Shown: piece after piece, positions 33,060-45,482 of the stretch
How positions within the stretch are numbered: the first letter of the stretch is position 1
Layout of the letters: each line of letters opens with the position of its first letter
Source of the DNA: Avena insularis
Taxonomy: Eukaryota; Streptophyta; Magnoliopsida; Poales; Poaceae
Assembly (NCBI GenBank): GCA_023614405.1
Contig: CM042694.1
Coordinates: 352,922,010 to 352,986,009 of the forward strand
Length of the DNA: 64,000 nucleotides
Direction: 5' to 3'
Notes under the pieces: generated by a model
The model's database searches: none
Told to the model about the DNA's origin: nothing
Seen by the model: the letters and a program-made list of their open reading frames with translations, nothing else
Made by a program: the position numbers and the translations under genes

Positions 33060-34710
33060 AATCCGCGTCGACTTCGGTCCACCGCATCGGATGACGGACG
33101 CCGTCACGACTATATCGACCACATCAACTCTACACTCGGGGGCTCCTTCAACTCCACCATACGACCCGCCACGGTTTTCGACTACGCCATGCGACTCGTT
33201 TCTGTCTTCAGCTCTAGCGACTCGGGATCCCTCCTCTACGGTGACCCGCCGCGTCCTTCGATTCCGGTGACCTTCTGAGGCGACCCGATCCGGTCTTCGA
33301 CTGTTGTGGCCCGTTACAGTCTCTGGATGCCGCAGCTCGTCATCGCCATGCGACTTTGATCCGCTGCATCGACTATGTCCGCCGCGTGACCCGCTGCTAC
33401 GTCAACTACATGACCGCTGCACAACTCTCGACAGCCACGTTGACTACTCATCTGGTGTCAATCTCGCGATCTACTGCAGTCTTCCACTCCAGTGACTCGC
33501 TACGATCTTCGGCTCCAACTACTCGGGGGCTCCCTCCTCTTCGGCGACCCGCCGTAATCTTCAACTTTGATGACCGGCTGCGATCTTTATATCGGGCGAC
33601 TCGAAGGCTCCCTCGACTCCCGTGACCACGAGCCGCTACAATCTTCGACTCCCGCGACCCATCGATCACATCGGATCTTGCGACTCGTTCGTCACGACAA
33701 CTACAAATAAAGCTAAGTTACCCTCTACTTAGAGATGATTTATTTCTTACTTTAATCACACTCGAGTCACTCGGGGGCTGCGCCCTCTACGAGTAACCTA
33801 ATGTGCCGTCGACTCCGGGCACTCGAGCACCTCATACGCGACAACCCGAGTAGCTGATTCTGCCTGATCGTCGAATCCTTGAATTCCGAGTGCCTCGGCA
33901 AGGTACTGAGACTAAGAGTAATCAGGCTAACGAAAATGCCTAGCATACAGTGCGGAAGTGTCGACTCGATTGGCACCAGAATTTTACTTTGCAAACCGAC
34001 ATGCAAATATTACAAGATACAAGTACTTCACAATTCTTAATGTTTTATGTAGCTTATAAGGATGTCGACTGCGTCAAGCTATTCTATCGGGTCCTCCAAC
34101 AGGAGTCGACAAAACAACTGACTACGCCATACACTCAAGACCCGAGTCGAGTTCCTCCTCGGATGGTCGCATCGCTTGATGCTACGCACACGCGATGTTG
34201 GCCGCGCACCCGACAGAAGTGACTGCGTTGACTCCATCTGCATCGTCGACTCGCCTGGCTAATCGCCACATGACTCCGCTACGTCGACTCCGACTACATC
34301 GTCGATTCTTGGCTCCTTATGCATGAGACACTGACTCGATGCACTTCCGGGTCAGTGATTGCTCGTCGCATGATTTTCGACTGCATCTACAAGATACAAG
34401 ACTCTAGTCTCTGCTCGAGTCTACGACTCTGCCAGACACTCGGGGGCTACTCCAAACTGGAGCGCTGAATGCGCATATACAAGATCTTCGAGTGGCACGC
34501 TCCGAATCCTCACTCGAATTTACGAATTCGACTAAGGACTCGGGGGATACTCCCATAGGGCACGCTAGTCGCGCATTCAAAAAAGCGCCGGCGTTGATGG
34601 CATTCGCAATCATCTGAAGTACTTCCGGATCGTTCTGTCTATGCAACTGACGACTATAAGTCTCTACTCGAGTCTACGACTCGAACAGACACTCGGGGGC
34701 TACTCCCATA
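33060..34710 (+). repeat. Degenerate CGACTC-rich repeats with PPT-like boxes
   Basis: The interior has many variants of CGACTC, GTGACCCGC and TCTTCGACTCC at irregular spacing and no ORF. Six copies of CACTCGGGGGCT or a close form occur at 33133, 33521, 33768, 34437, 34537 and 34690. Each resembles the true polypurine tract at 35201. The last three are followed by TACTCC and AGCGCTGA- or ACGCTAG-type sequence. Confidence 0.7.
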
Positions 34711-35200
34711 GGGAGCGCTGATCGCGCACCCTATGATTATTTTTCCTTGTACATCATATTGTGTGTCGATAACATCCACACTCGAATGTTATGGCGACTC
34801 TGGCTCATATTTTCCCTACAAAGAGATTACGTCTCCTGGGTCACCCGAATCATCTCCGCGATGACAAAAATTCGGATGCCACGCTTACAGCGTGAAGATA
34901 AGATCTGAATAAGGCCTGGCAACGCATCTGCTGTGCTCTACCAGAAATAATCCGTGCCTGCAGGTACAATGAATATGCCTTGATGGACGCGTCGAGTGCT
35001 CACACTTATACACTCGGATTCGACTCTATAAGACCTCCACGGCCTGAGTCGGATTACGCCAGCAATTTCCGAATTCGAGTCCGGGGACTCGAGTTTGAGT
35101 AGGTGAAAGTTCTTCGCACTCGACACAATTGTAGACTCCGACATCCTAATGCAAAGATTAGGACTTCTGAGTCTCCATCCGAATCTACGATTCACATGGA

Positions 35201-35214
35201 CACTCGGGGGCTAC
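35201..35214 (+). other. Polypurine tract, 4.2 kb element
   Basis: CACTCGGGGGCTAC immediately precedes the TG of the 3' LTR at 35215. This placement and its purine core identify the plus-strand primer. Confidence 0.7.
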
Positions 35215-35785
35215 TGACATGGGTATGCCTAATAGGCACTCGACTACAGCCTACCTGGTGCGGCTCGACGGAAGGCCCACTCGACGAATTGCCAAGGTCC
35301 ATGACGCCTATGACGGTTCGAGTGGTATGAAGCTCATATGGACACGGACTCCCAAACGCACAAGACAAGTAAACCTCAAGACTAGAGTTTGAATACAACT
35401 TGTAACCAACTCGTATTGGTACCTGAGACCTAGCCTCCCCATATATAAAGGCTAGGAGGGTCCAACGAGAAGGCATCCTCTCCCCCAACAGGCAATCTCT
35501 CTCAACCTAAGACACGCTACGCCACAATAGATCTAGACACCGCAAAACCTAGTACATACGCCAGATCTAATCTGCGCATCTACCGCCATCGGCGACATTG
35601 TAATCCTTCGGATCATCATCAATCAAGAGCAGACAAGCAGGAGTAGGGTCCTCTACGAGGCCTGAACCTGGGTAAACCTTGCGTCCCTGTGTGCTTGTTT
35701 ACTAGCCGTACCGAGATCTCCAGCGCTACTCAATTCCTGAACCTAAGTCCATAACAATGGGCATTGATGATTTAAACCCTCGTCA
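35215..35785 (+). repeat. 3' LTR of the 4.2 kb element
   Basis: TGACATGGG to CCCTCGTCA, 571 bases, with an intact TG start, and followed by the AGATT duplication. The TATA box is at 35442-35449. Confidence 0.85.
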
Positions 35786-36796
35786 AGATTGGTCTTCGGA
35801 TCTTGGTTCGAGGTCTAGAACTTCGGATCCGTGAACAAGATTTTGATGGCTGTGAAGAAGGTCTTGCATGGCTTATCAGAATCCCTTGGTACTTCTTCAA
35901 GCGTCGAGGATCTTCGAGTGCCACCGTGTCCAGATCAACTTGTCTCGTCGGTCCATGGAAGATCCGTGCATCCCAAGACGGGGTTCTTGGAATTCGGCGG
36001 TCTTGTCTATGCGGAGCTCTCTATGTTGGAACAAGTAGATGCGAATGGCGTGGCTACGAGGTACCGGAACAGCAACATCATCAACATCCCCACACACCAT
36101 CCTCATGACAACTTCTGTATATCGCACCATTATCTCCCTGTCTTCGATATTGAGTAGCAGGACACGGGCCAGGTACCATCCGTGTCTATTTTTGGTGTGC
36201 CCTTGAACTGGCATGAGTCTGCAGCACACATGCTCACCAAAACTAGTCACGGTTGTTCCTTGGGCCAAAAATGCACAGCTGGAGCATGATCGACGGTGAG
36301 GCATTGCGAGGTGGCAGGGCACGCAGATGGTGGAGGAGGACGACGAGCTCCTGGCGGTACATACACGCTTGCAGGGAGCGAGCAGCGGCAATGGGGAGAG
36401 CTTGACATGGGTGGCCGGCGATGCACGGGGTCGGAGGGAGGTTGAGGCTTTGGTGGCGGTGCACTGGTAGACAGCGGCAACCCGGGACACGTCCGCTCGG
36501 GAGAGGGCGGCGCTGCAGGGGCCCGCACGCGGGTGGCACGCGGAACGAGACGACGAACTACTCGGGAAGGCAGGGTAGGAGGATACACGGGGGTGCTGCG
36601 GCCTAATCGGGAGGAAGGGCATGAAGTAGAGGTGGCACTTGACAGTGGCAGAACTCCAGGGCACGACCGCTGAAGAGGGAGGTCGGAGGAGCTTGAGGCG
36701 GTCGTGGTGAGGATCTCAAGCGAGGTTCCAGCAGGATGGGAACCGGCGATGGGGACCGGATTGAGAGGAGCGGGGCTGAGGAGGAGCTCCAGAGGC

Positions 36797-36929
36797 TATG
36801 TTCGGTAAATCCTCTCCTCAAGGGGATTTGAGTGGAATGGAGTGGATTTGAGGGGATTTTGAATTGTATGGGATTTAATCCACCTAAATCCCTTTCAATC
36901 CACTTCGATCCTTGCTAAACCAAACAAGG
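36797..36929 (+). mobile_element. 133 bp MITE, hAT-like
   Basis: The ends TATGTTCGGTAAATCC and GGTTTAGCAAGG..., read from the right as CCTTGTTTGGTTTAGC, form imperfect inverted repeats around a TGTTCGGT/TGTTTGGT core. The interior is rich in GGATTTGAGTGGA and its complement. Flanks CCAGAGGC (36789-36796) and CCTGAGGC (36930-36937) match at 7 of 8 positions, as expected for an 8-base hAT duplication. It encodes nothing and would depend on a hAT transposase. Confidence 0.7.
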
Positions 36930-37212
36930 CCTGAGGCAGCGGCCAACGGAGCTCGGTCTTGGGCAGCGGGATGACACAGCAGCAGGGGCTCTAGTCGAGG
37001 GAGGAAGAAGGATCGCAGGGGGAAGGAAGGAGGACGCAACCGCGGGGATGGGGAGCGTGCGAGGTCGTGGGGTTGAGGGAGAGCGAGTCATGGTGGGGCT
37101 GGGTCATCACATAGCGGGGTGGGGCTGGGTCAAAGTGGCGGGCGAGCGGGGTGGATCAGGGGAGCATCGGGCTCACGCGCGGGTGGTCAACGCGTGGCGT
37201 GGGGTTGGGCAA

Positions 37213-40200
37213 TGTAACTACCTCGGTGAATTACGCTCTTAGTTACAAGCCTGGATGAGCGGAAATGGTTAAAATAGTACGGTGGGGCCAAATGCCACTC
37301 ACAGGTAGACCTTTCGGCCGTCCTAACCATTTCCAAACATCGGGACAAGAACGGCGCGAATCGGCAGTGAAGGGATCAACTACATACACAAATGAGTATG
37401 TATGCAAGCCACCATACAATAGTCCTCAGAGCCATTCCATCTAAAAGAAATAGAAATATTGCAACGCCATACGGCAAGATCCAAATATCCTAGATAGATA
37501 TAATAGTTTAGGATATCTCCTCATACATCAAACATCAGAGTATCAGGCGGAAGCGGAAAACAAGATCCGAGTACGGATAAGAAGCAAAGCGGCATAAGAT
37601 GCCCCATAAATAAACACATCCCGCCCACAGATCTCACGGATCCCCGTTCCCGGAATCTCTACACCGAATGATCGTTGCCCACATCGTCCGTCTCCTCCAC
37701 CCAGTATCCATCTGGCGAGTTTACCTGTTCATCTGAATCAAACAATTTATCGTGTGAGACCCTAGGGGTACTCAGCAAGTCTTTATACCTCTAAAGGGGA
37801 CACAACCTGGGGTGACGCAATTGGAGCAAAAGATAATACCTAACAGTTCTATAGATACTCGCTAACCATCCGCCTAACCAAAGATAGACGGATGTCCGTG
37901 AATTAATACCAACAGTTATGACAGTAAGATTAACAGATCCATCCTCCTCCTCGCTTACCAACGAGGAAGCGGACGAACAACCCCCCCATCCGTTGGCAGT
38001 TTTATTTCCATTCCATGAGTGTTGCACTATTTACTTGTCAGGTACTTAGTCAAATTAAAAGCGGTACTTTAGTTATACTTGTCTATGATCGAGAAACTGT
38101 GCTCCAAGTCGTCCATAACCGTGGACACGGCTTTCAGAAAGATTTACCCTGCAGGGGTGCACAAATAGCAACACACACTCGATCAACCTCGGAAAAACCA
38201 AATCAAAACCCAACGAGGCATTCACGACAAAGCGATCACAGGATTCAGAAATATTTCAGGGGGCCACCCCACTAAGCTACCCGCAACGAAGTTGGCCTGC
38301 TCCGGAACGGACTCAGGGTTTGTGTGGACGGCTGTAAACGACTGGGAACCCGAAAGTGTGACTGGGCTTGTCGATACAGCGAAAACGTGTCACGATCCTA
38401 AACAGTATAGGTGCTCCTCGCACAATCGTAAATAAAGCAGTAAAGCATGGCATAAGTACATGATAGTAATAAAGCCCCAAACTACTTTGTGGCCCCAAGA
38501 AATAAGAATGAATCAAGCTCTGGCTCAGGGGGGTTCATAAGCCTCCCGGATGTGGATAGCGCGAATATTCAAGGAACAGGAATCAAGTACTCGGGGTCCT
38601 ACGGGACACAAGTGAGCATGAAAACCAAATAGCAGATATTGCTCACCGGTGCCACTTTCATTAGTTATCCCATTACTACTCAGGTTAAGTTGTTTAGGTA
38701 CCTCGTTATCCATCAGACACTCACATACCCTACACATGTTGTTCTACGACCCGCATGGCTCAAACAACTCCTGTAGTAATGGCTCATGGGATGGAGGAAC
38801 AAGCTTCGGTGGGGTTTAAAAGTAAAGGCTATGCAGTACTTGGGATTCAGTTTAATGCAATCGCGACTCAATGATGCAAGAATAAGATAGAGGCAATAGG
38901 TACTATATGTATGCAAGCATGTGGTAGTGCTTGCCTGGCAGCTCAGTTGAAGCGAGAGAAGGATCTGGGTAGTGCTCCTGGGTTTCTTGATAAATCCCCT
39001 GCTCAGCGTCTATTCGAAGAAGAACCAAACAAACAAGGGCCAACATAAATAAAGTGCACAAGCATATGAATAAAATGCGACAAGCAAACAATCATGCCAT
39101 GATGAATGATGCACAATTTTCATGGCAATAAAGTAGCATGGCATGGGTGAGGTGTGGAATACAAGAATAAGGCATTTTATGGAGCTTTAGCCACATTTTA
39201 TCCTCAATTAAGTTGCTGTATACTTTATATTTATATGATGCATGCTGCAATTCAGAACATGTAATGCATAAACAGAAAGGTCTCGTCGAGCTGATCGATT
39301 TAGACATATTATTTGTCAAATTCGGAGTTATAAAACAAAAGTTATTAATTAATTAAGGCAAAGGGCATTTTATTGTAATTTTGATCAACTCGAAATTTAT
39401 AGAGTTCAAATAATATTTTGAATGGCAGATTTGAATTCCTCACATTATTTTGATTTCAAAACATATATTAAATGTTTAATTTGGAATTATATTTTAAATG
39501 TTATTTGAAAACAGATTTGAATTTGAATTTAAAACAAATTTGAAAAGTTTTAAATTTAAACAGAAAACAGAAAACCTTTTCTTACTCAGCTCGGACCTAG
39601 CCACAGGCAGTGACAAGTGGGTCCAGCGCTGACTCAGCAGCAACGTGATGGGACTGAATCGAGTTTTCGATCGTGCTTGTCTAGCCACCGAGACCGACAG
39701 GTGGGACCGGCCGATCCGCGGGGCCACTCACGCGCACGGCCAGCCGGTGGGCGACACGTGGGCGATCCAGGGGAGCGCGGGTTGAGAAGCCACAAAGCGC
39801 GGGGGTTTTCTTGCAAGAATGTACCGGGGCTGACAGGTGGGGCTCCGGGGACGGCGGGTTCAGGCGGGAAAAAGGGCAGGGGCTCCAGCGCAAAAAGGCC
39901 ATCGGCTGCTGCAGCGCTCTGACGGACACGGCTCTGACGGCGGCGGATCCGGCCGTCTTCCGGCGACGGTGGCGACGCCTCCGCTGGACGAAACGCGTCG
40001 CCCCAAAAACGAAAAACGAAGAGGAAACCACGGGCTACAACTTTGGTTCAGGGGGCATCTGCATATGAGTAACACAGAGGCTTCTAGAACTCGATGAACA
40101 GAGACAAACAACGACGACGCTGAATGACTCTAGCAACAGAACATCGTCGGCTGCGCCCGCAGGATGCTCAGCAAAAAGATTGGCGACGTTAGGCGTTAAG

Positions 40201-41354
40201 GAAGTGGGGGACCTTGTCAAGTAGCTCAGGATTCTCACCAGGAGCTCGTCGGTGTGGTCGCTGGAGCTTGTGAAGGCGGTGATCGACGGTGACGCTCGTG
40301 TCCATGGAGCTTCCAGTCCTCACGGGCATGGCGCTGGCATGGTGTCTATGGCAGGGTTCCGGTGTGATTGGCGGTTCTAGGGTTTGGAGAGGAAGCAGGG
40401 CAGGCTCCTGGATGCCTAGATCCTCCTTGGCACAGCTGCAACCGCCTCCTCTCGAAGCTTGGCCGAACTAGGGTTTGAGATGGACATGGAGCTGTCCATG
40501 GCCATGGTGGTTGAGGAGAGCAGATAGGGGAGGAAGGAGAGGATGAAGAGGATCCCAGATCGAGATCTGAGAGATGGGGTGGTTGGGGTAGAGAGGGGAG
40601 GGAGGAGCACATGGGTTTGGTGTGGTGCAAAAGAGGGCTCGGGTGGGGCTTGGGTTAGGTTTTTGGTTAGGGATAGGGCTTCGGCCTGGGGTGGTTAGGT
40701 AGCTAGGTGGGGCCTGCAAGGCAGAGAGAGGAGAGAGGAAGGGGTGTTGAGCAAGGGGAGGCTCGGCATGGTTAAAGAGGAGAGGTTAGATGGGGTAGAT
40801 CATGGTGGTGGTAGGGTTTAGAGATAGAAATAGAGAGAGGGTTTTTAGGGTAGGGCTTAGCTAGGTTAGAGAGAGGAGAGATGATAGAGGGGGCTTAGGG
40901 TTTAGATACTTGCATGTATCTAGCTAGATCATACAAGAATGGGTGGAAGAGGTGTAGGGTTTTAGCAAACTCAAACAAGATCAAACAAAAAGGAGTGGAA
41001 GAGAGGGATAGAGGTGATGGATGGATATGGCCTCATAAGGAGAAAACCCATTTAAACCAAGAGAGAATCAAATGGCTAAGATGGTGGTACTCTTGCATGG
41101 CCCATGCAAGTATTTAATGCCATGTGTTAATCCTGTGAAAACAAAAATATTAACATGGCATTATTCTTATGCATTCCCAAAAGTGGAATAAAAGCCAAGC
41201 AAAAGAATTTGTAGAAGTAGATCCATCCTATCTCCCATGAGCTGGATTAAATACCATAAGAAAATAAAATACAAGCTCATGGATAATGGGATGGTGGAAT
41301 TATAAGGTGGTGAAAGAAAGGGTGGTGGAGTGGACTAAAAGATATGCCCCCAAC
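37213..41354 (-). repeat. 3' LTR of the minus-strand LARD, main part
   Basis: The right edge is the CCAAC target duplication (41350-41354) of the inserted LARD; the LTR resumes at 52912-53150. The total is about 4.38 kb. Its minus-strand end is GAGGTAGTTACA at 37213. A GC-rich, CT-rich stretch spans about 39600-40800. ORFs in it are not conserved in frame. Confidence 0.85.
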
Positions 41355-44300
41355 TGTAGCATCCCAATTGTCTAACAATTGTAATGCTACTTGGTCTAGT
41401 AATATAATGGCTACTTAATATATATAATTGTTGCATCATAAATATATCATGCTCATGTCATCATGCCACCTTGCATTTGAGCATCATATAAAACCCTTTT
41501 TGTTTTGGTTCTTCTCTCATATGCATTGTAAATTGTATTTGCCTCTTGATATTGTATTTGGTTATTGATATATTTTTTAATGCCCAAGTTGAGTTGGGGG
41601 CATATCTTTTATTCCACTCCACCACCTTTCTTTCACCACCTTATAATTCCACCATCCCACTATCCATGAGCTTGTATTTTATTTTCTTTTGGTATTTAAT
41701 CTATCTCATGGGAGATAGGATGGATCTTCTTCCACAAATTCTTTTGCTTGGCTTTATTCCACTCTTGGGAATGCATGAGAATAATGCCATGTTAATATTA
41801 TTGTTTTCACAAGAATAAACATGGCATTAAATATTTTGCATGGGCCATGCAAGAACCACCACATTCTAGTCTTTTGGATTTTTACTTGAATCTTTGAGTG
41901 GATCATCCCCCATATCTCTCTCTACCCCTCTTCATGCTTGATCTTGCTTGATGCATGCAAGCATCTAAAACCTACACCCATCTCCATCCATCCCATCACC
42001 CTTTATCTCACCCATATCTTTTCTTTTAATTAAAACTCTTATGCATGATCATATGAGGCTTATTCTTTTCTTTCTCTCTTTTCTCTCCTAGCCTAGTTCT
42101 TCTAAACCCTAATCTCCTTTTATCCCCTCTTTCTTTTCTATCTCTAAACCCTACCACCATCTACCCTAACCCTAAACCAAACCTAACCCGAGCCCCATCT
42201 ACCCTAGCCCGAGCTACCCTCCCCCTCTCCCTCTCTCTACCTTGATGTCCCCACCACCTTCTCTCACGATGCCTCTCCCCTGGTCCCCTCCCTTCCTCTC
42301 TTAGCAAAGCAACAAGAGAGAGAGGAGAGAGATCACCCGAGGCCTTCCCCTACTTCCCCTAGGCCGCGGGGTAGTACCAGGAGCTCGCCGGAGAAGCCCT
42401 ACCGCCGTCGTGTCCATGAGCACCAGGAATACCCGGCCCGCTTACTCGCCGATCTACGCCCTCGAGTCCGCTTAGCACACGAGGGTCGAGGTGAGCCTAC
42501 CGACCTCCTGACATCATCTTCCTCCCCTCTCACCTTGCATCGCCGCCTCGGCCGAAAGCACCCTGCTGCACGCCAGCCCTTGATCACCGTCGATCGCGTC
42601 TGCAGCCAGCTTGCTGCCCTCGGTTTCCCCTAGGTTTTACGCGCGCTGTAGCCCTCCTCCATGCTAGATCTCTGAACGAAAGTTGTAGGCCGTGGTGTCG
42701 TCTTCGTTTTTCGTTTTTGGGGCGACGCGATTCGACCAGCGTACGCGTCGCCGGAAGACGCCAGTCTCTCGCCGCCGTCAGAGCCGTGTCCGACAGAGCG
42801 CAGCAGCAGCCGATGGTCTTTTTGCGCTGGAGCCCCTCCCCTTTTTCCCGCCTAAACCCGCGGTCCCAAAAGCCCACCTGTCAGCCTCGGTGTTTTGTTT
42901 GCAAGAAAACCCCCGGAAGATCTTGGCCATCACGGACTTCACGCATCGATCGCCCACGTGTCACGCCGGTCAAGGCGACAGCGTGCGGGTCTCATTGCAC
43001 GGACCCACCTGTCATGGGTGCGGTTAGGAAAACCCTGGTGAGAAAAGCCCCGCGCAGCCACGTCGACCCACTTGTGGCTGAGTCAGCGCCTGGCCCACTC
43101 GTCAGCGGCTGTGGCTAAATCTCTCTGAGTATAAAAAGTATCTGTTGTTTTTCTGTTTAATCAAAATATTTTCAGAAATGTTTTATATGATTATAAATTC
43201 TGTTTTGAATTAACTTTTCAAATATTATTCCAAATAATACAAATAATATATGTTTTGAAATCAGAAAAATGTGAGGATATCAAATATGCCCTTCAAAATA
43301 TATTTTGAACACTTTAAATTTCAAGTTGATGAAAATTACAAGAAAATGCCCTTTGCCTTAAATAATTAATAACTTTTGTTTTATAACTCCAAATTTAACA
43401 AATAATATGTCTAAAATGATTAGCTCGACGAGATCTTTCTGTTTATGAATTCCATGTTCTGAATTGCAGCATGCATCATATAAATATAAAGTATACAGCA
43501 ACTTATTTGAGTATAAAATATGATTAAAACTCAATAAAATGCCTTATTCTTGTATTCCACACCTCACCCATGCCATGCTACTTTATTGCCATGCAAATTG
43601 TGCATCATTCATCATGGCCTGATTGTTTGCTTGTCGCATTTTATTCATATGCTTGTGCACTTTATTTATGTTGGCCCTTGTTTGTTTGGTTCTTCTTCGA
43701 ATAGACGCTGAGCAGGGGATTTACCAAGAAAACCAGGAGCACTACCCAGATCCTTCTCTCGCTTCAACTGAGCTGCCAGGCAAGCACTACCACATGCTTG
43801 CATACATACAGTACCTATTGCCTCTATCTTATTCTTGCATCATTGAGTCGCGATTGCATTAAACTGAATCCCAAGTATTGCATAGCCTTTACTTTTAAAC
43901 CCCACCGAAGCTTGTTCCTCCATCCCATGAGCCATTACTACAGGAGTTGTTTGAGCCATGCGAGTCGTAGAACAGCATGTGTAGGGTATGTGAGTGTCTG
44001 ATGGATAACGAGGTACCTAAACAACTTAACCTGAGTAGTAATGGGATAACTAATGAAAGTGGCACCGGTGAGCAATATCTGCTATTTGGTTTTTCATGCT
44101 CACTTGTGTCCCGTAGGACCCCGAGTACTTGATTCTTGTTCCTTGAATATTCGCGCTATCCACATCCGGGAGGCCTATGGACCCCCCTGAGCCAGAGCTT
44201 GATTCATTCTTATTTCTTGGGGCCACAATTAGTTTGGGGCTTTATTACTATCCTGTACTTATGCTATGCTTTACTGCTTTATTTAAGATTGTGCGAGGAT

Positions 44301-45467
44301 GCACCTGTCGCTTAGGAAAGCGGAGTGTTTTCGCTGTATCGACAAGCCCACCACACTTTCGGTTCCCAATCGTTTACAGCCACCGACGCAAACCTTGAGT
44401 CTGTTTGAGTCGGCTAACTTCGCTATGGTAGCTTAATGGGGTGGCCCTGAAATATTTCTGAATCCTATGATCGCTTTGTCGTGAATGCCTCGCTGGGTTT
44501 TGATTTGGTTTTTCCGAGGTTGATCGAGTGTGTGTTGCTATTTGTGCACCCTAGGTAAATCTTTCAAAGCCGTGTCCGCTGTTATGGACGACTTGGAGCA
44601 CAGTTTCTCGATCATAGACAAGTATAACTAAAGTACCGCTTAATTTGACTAAGTATCGACTAGTAAATAGTGCAACACTCATGGAATGGTTAATAAAACT
44701 GCCAACGGATGGGGGTTGTTCGTCCGCTTCCTCGTTGGTAAGCGAGGACGAGGATGGATCTGTTAATATTACTGTTATAATTATTGTTATTAATTCACGG
44801 ACATCCGTCTACCTTTGGTTAGGCGGATGGGTAGCGCGTATCTATAGAATTGTTAGGTATTATCTTTTGCTGCAATTGCGTCACCCCAGGTTGTGTCCCC
44901 TTTAGAGGCATAAAGACTTGCTGAGTACCCCTAGGGTCTCACACGATAAATTGTTTGATTCAGATGAACAGGTCAACTCGCAAGATGGATACTGGTTGGA
45001 GGAGACGAACGATGTGGGCAACGATCATTCGGTGTAGAGATTCCGGGAACGGGGATCCGCGAGATCTGTATGGATGTGTTTATTTATGGGGCATCTTATG
45101 CCGATTTGCTTCTTATCCGCATCGGATCTTGTTTTCGCTCACCGATACTGATGTTTGATGTATGAGGAGATATCCTAAACTATTATATCTATCTAGGATA
45201 TTTGGATCTTGCCGTATGCTGCAATATTTCTATTTCTTTTAGATGGAATGGCTCGAGGACTGTTGTATGGTGGCTTGCATACATACTCATTTGTGTATGT
45301 AGTTGATCCTTCGCCGACACGCCGCCGTTCTTGTCCCGATGTTTGGAAATGGTTAGGACGGCCGAAAGGTCTACCTGTGAGTGGCATTTGGGCCCCATCG
45401 TATTATTTTAACCATTTCCGCTCATCCAGGCTTGCAACTAGGAGCGTAATTCACCGAGGTAGTTACA
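41355..45467 (+). repeat. 5' LTR of the nested LARD (4.11 kb)
   Basis: TGTAGCATCCC to GAGGTAGTTACA. Around 42346-42366 it lacks roughly 250 bases that the 3' LTR has (about 49515-49765). Because LTR pairs start identical, that is a later deletion here or an assembly error. Many 1-3 base losses relative to the 3' LTR are also visible, for example at 44400-44580. Confidence 0.85.
41356..41390 (+). other. Terminal stem-loop at the LTR start
   Basis: GTAGCAT..CAATTGT-CTA-ACAATTG..ATGCTAC is a nearly perfect palindrome of 35 bases directly at the LTR edge. It recurs at 48508 in the 3' LTR (loop CTATC) and on the minus strand at the ends of both LTRs of the host element (53149 and 60503). The LARD at 16769 does not have it. 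Confidence 0.75.
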
Positions 45468-45469
45468 AT

Positions 45470-45482
45470 TGGTATCAGAGCC
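45470..45482 (+). other. tRNA-iMet primer binding site, nested LARD
   Basis: TGGTATCAGAGCC, two bases after the LTR end, is an exact match to the usual initiator-Met complement. Confidence 0.85.

Larger units (their letters stand above)
31607..35785 (+). mobile_element. Non-coding Gypsy-type element with 570 bp LTRs
   Basis: Target duplication AGATT occurs at 31602-31606 and 35786-35790. LTRs are 31607-32176 and 35215-35785, with a Tat/Ogre-type primer site after the first and a polypurine tract (35201-35214) before the second. The 3.0 kb interior has no gag or pol, one 105-codon ORF and repeated purine-rich motifs. By eye I count about 23 LTR differences, mostly C/T and G/A, so it is older than the LARDs. 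It would need a partner element for movement. Confidence 0.85.
30106..37212 (-). mobile_element. Old LARD LTR fragment, minus strand, interrupted
   Basis: The minus strand of 30106-31600 is colinear with the LARD LTR: 30225 matches 19850 (GTGCACCCCTGCAGGGT then a diverged AAATCTTTC), and 31360-31530 matches 18575-18740 (CCTCTATTTTATAAA.TGCCAT, ATTAAATATGGAG). It resumes at 35786 after a nested element and becomes GC-rich at 36200-37212, like the GC-rich part of other LARD LTRs. It is clearly more diverged than the other copies. Its left end is cut by the Tat array and its right end is not identified. Minus-strand and plus-strand ORFs at 35.8-36.7 kb are not supported as genes. Confidence 0.6.

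Noticed and set aside
35897..36664. 255-codon minus-strand ORF and 101-108-codon plus-strand ORFs at 35.8-36.1 kb
   Set aside because: They lie in the GC-rich part of an old LARD LTR fragment, have Pro/Ser/Arg-rich composition and show no domain.
38015..38275. Repeated small ORFs in the 37-60 kb LARD LTRs (for example 86 codons here and 75 codons at 39092-39319)
   Set aside because: They recur because the LTR recurs. Start and stop positions shift among copies through small indels, and no domain is present.
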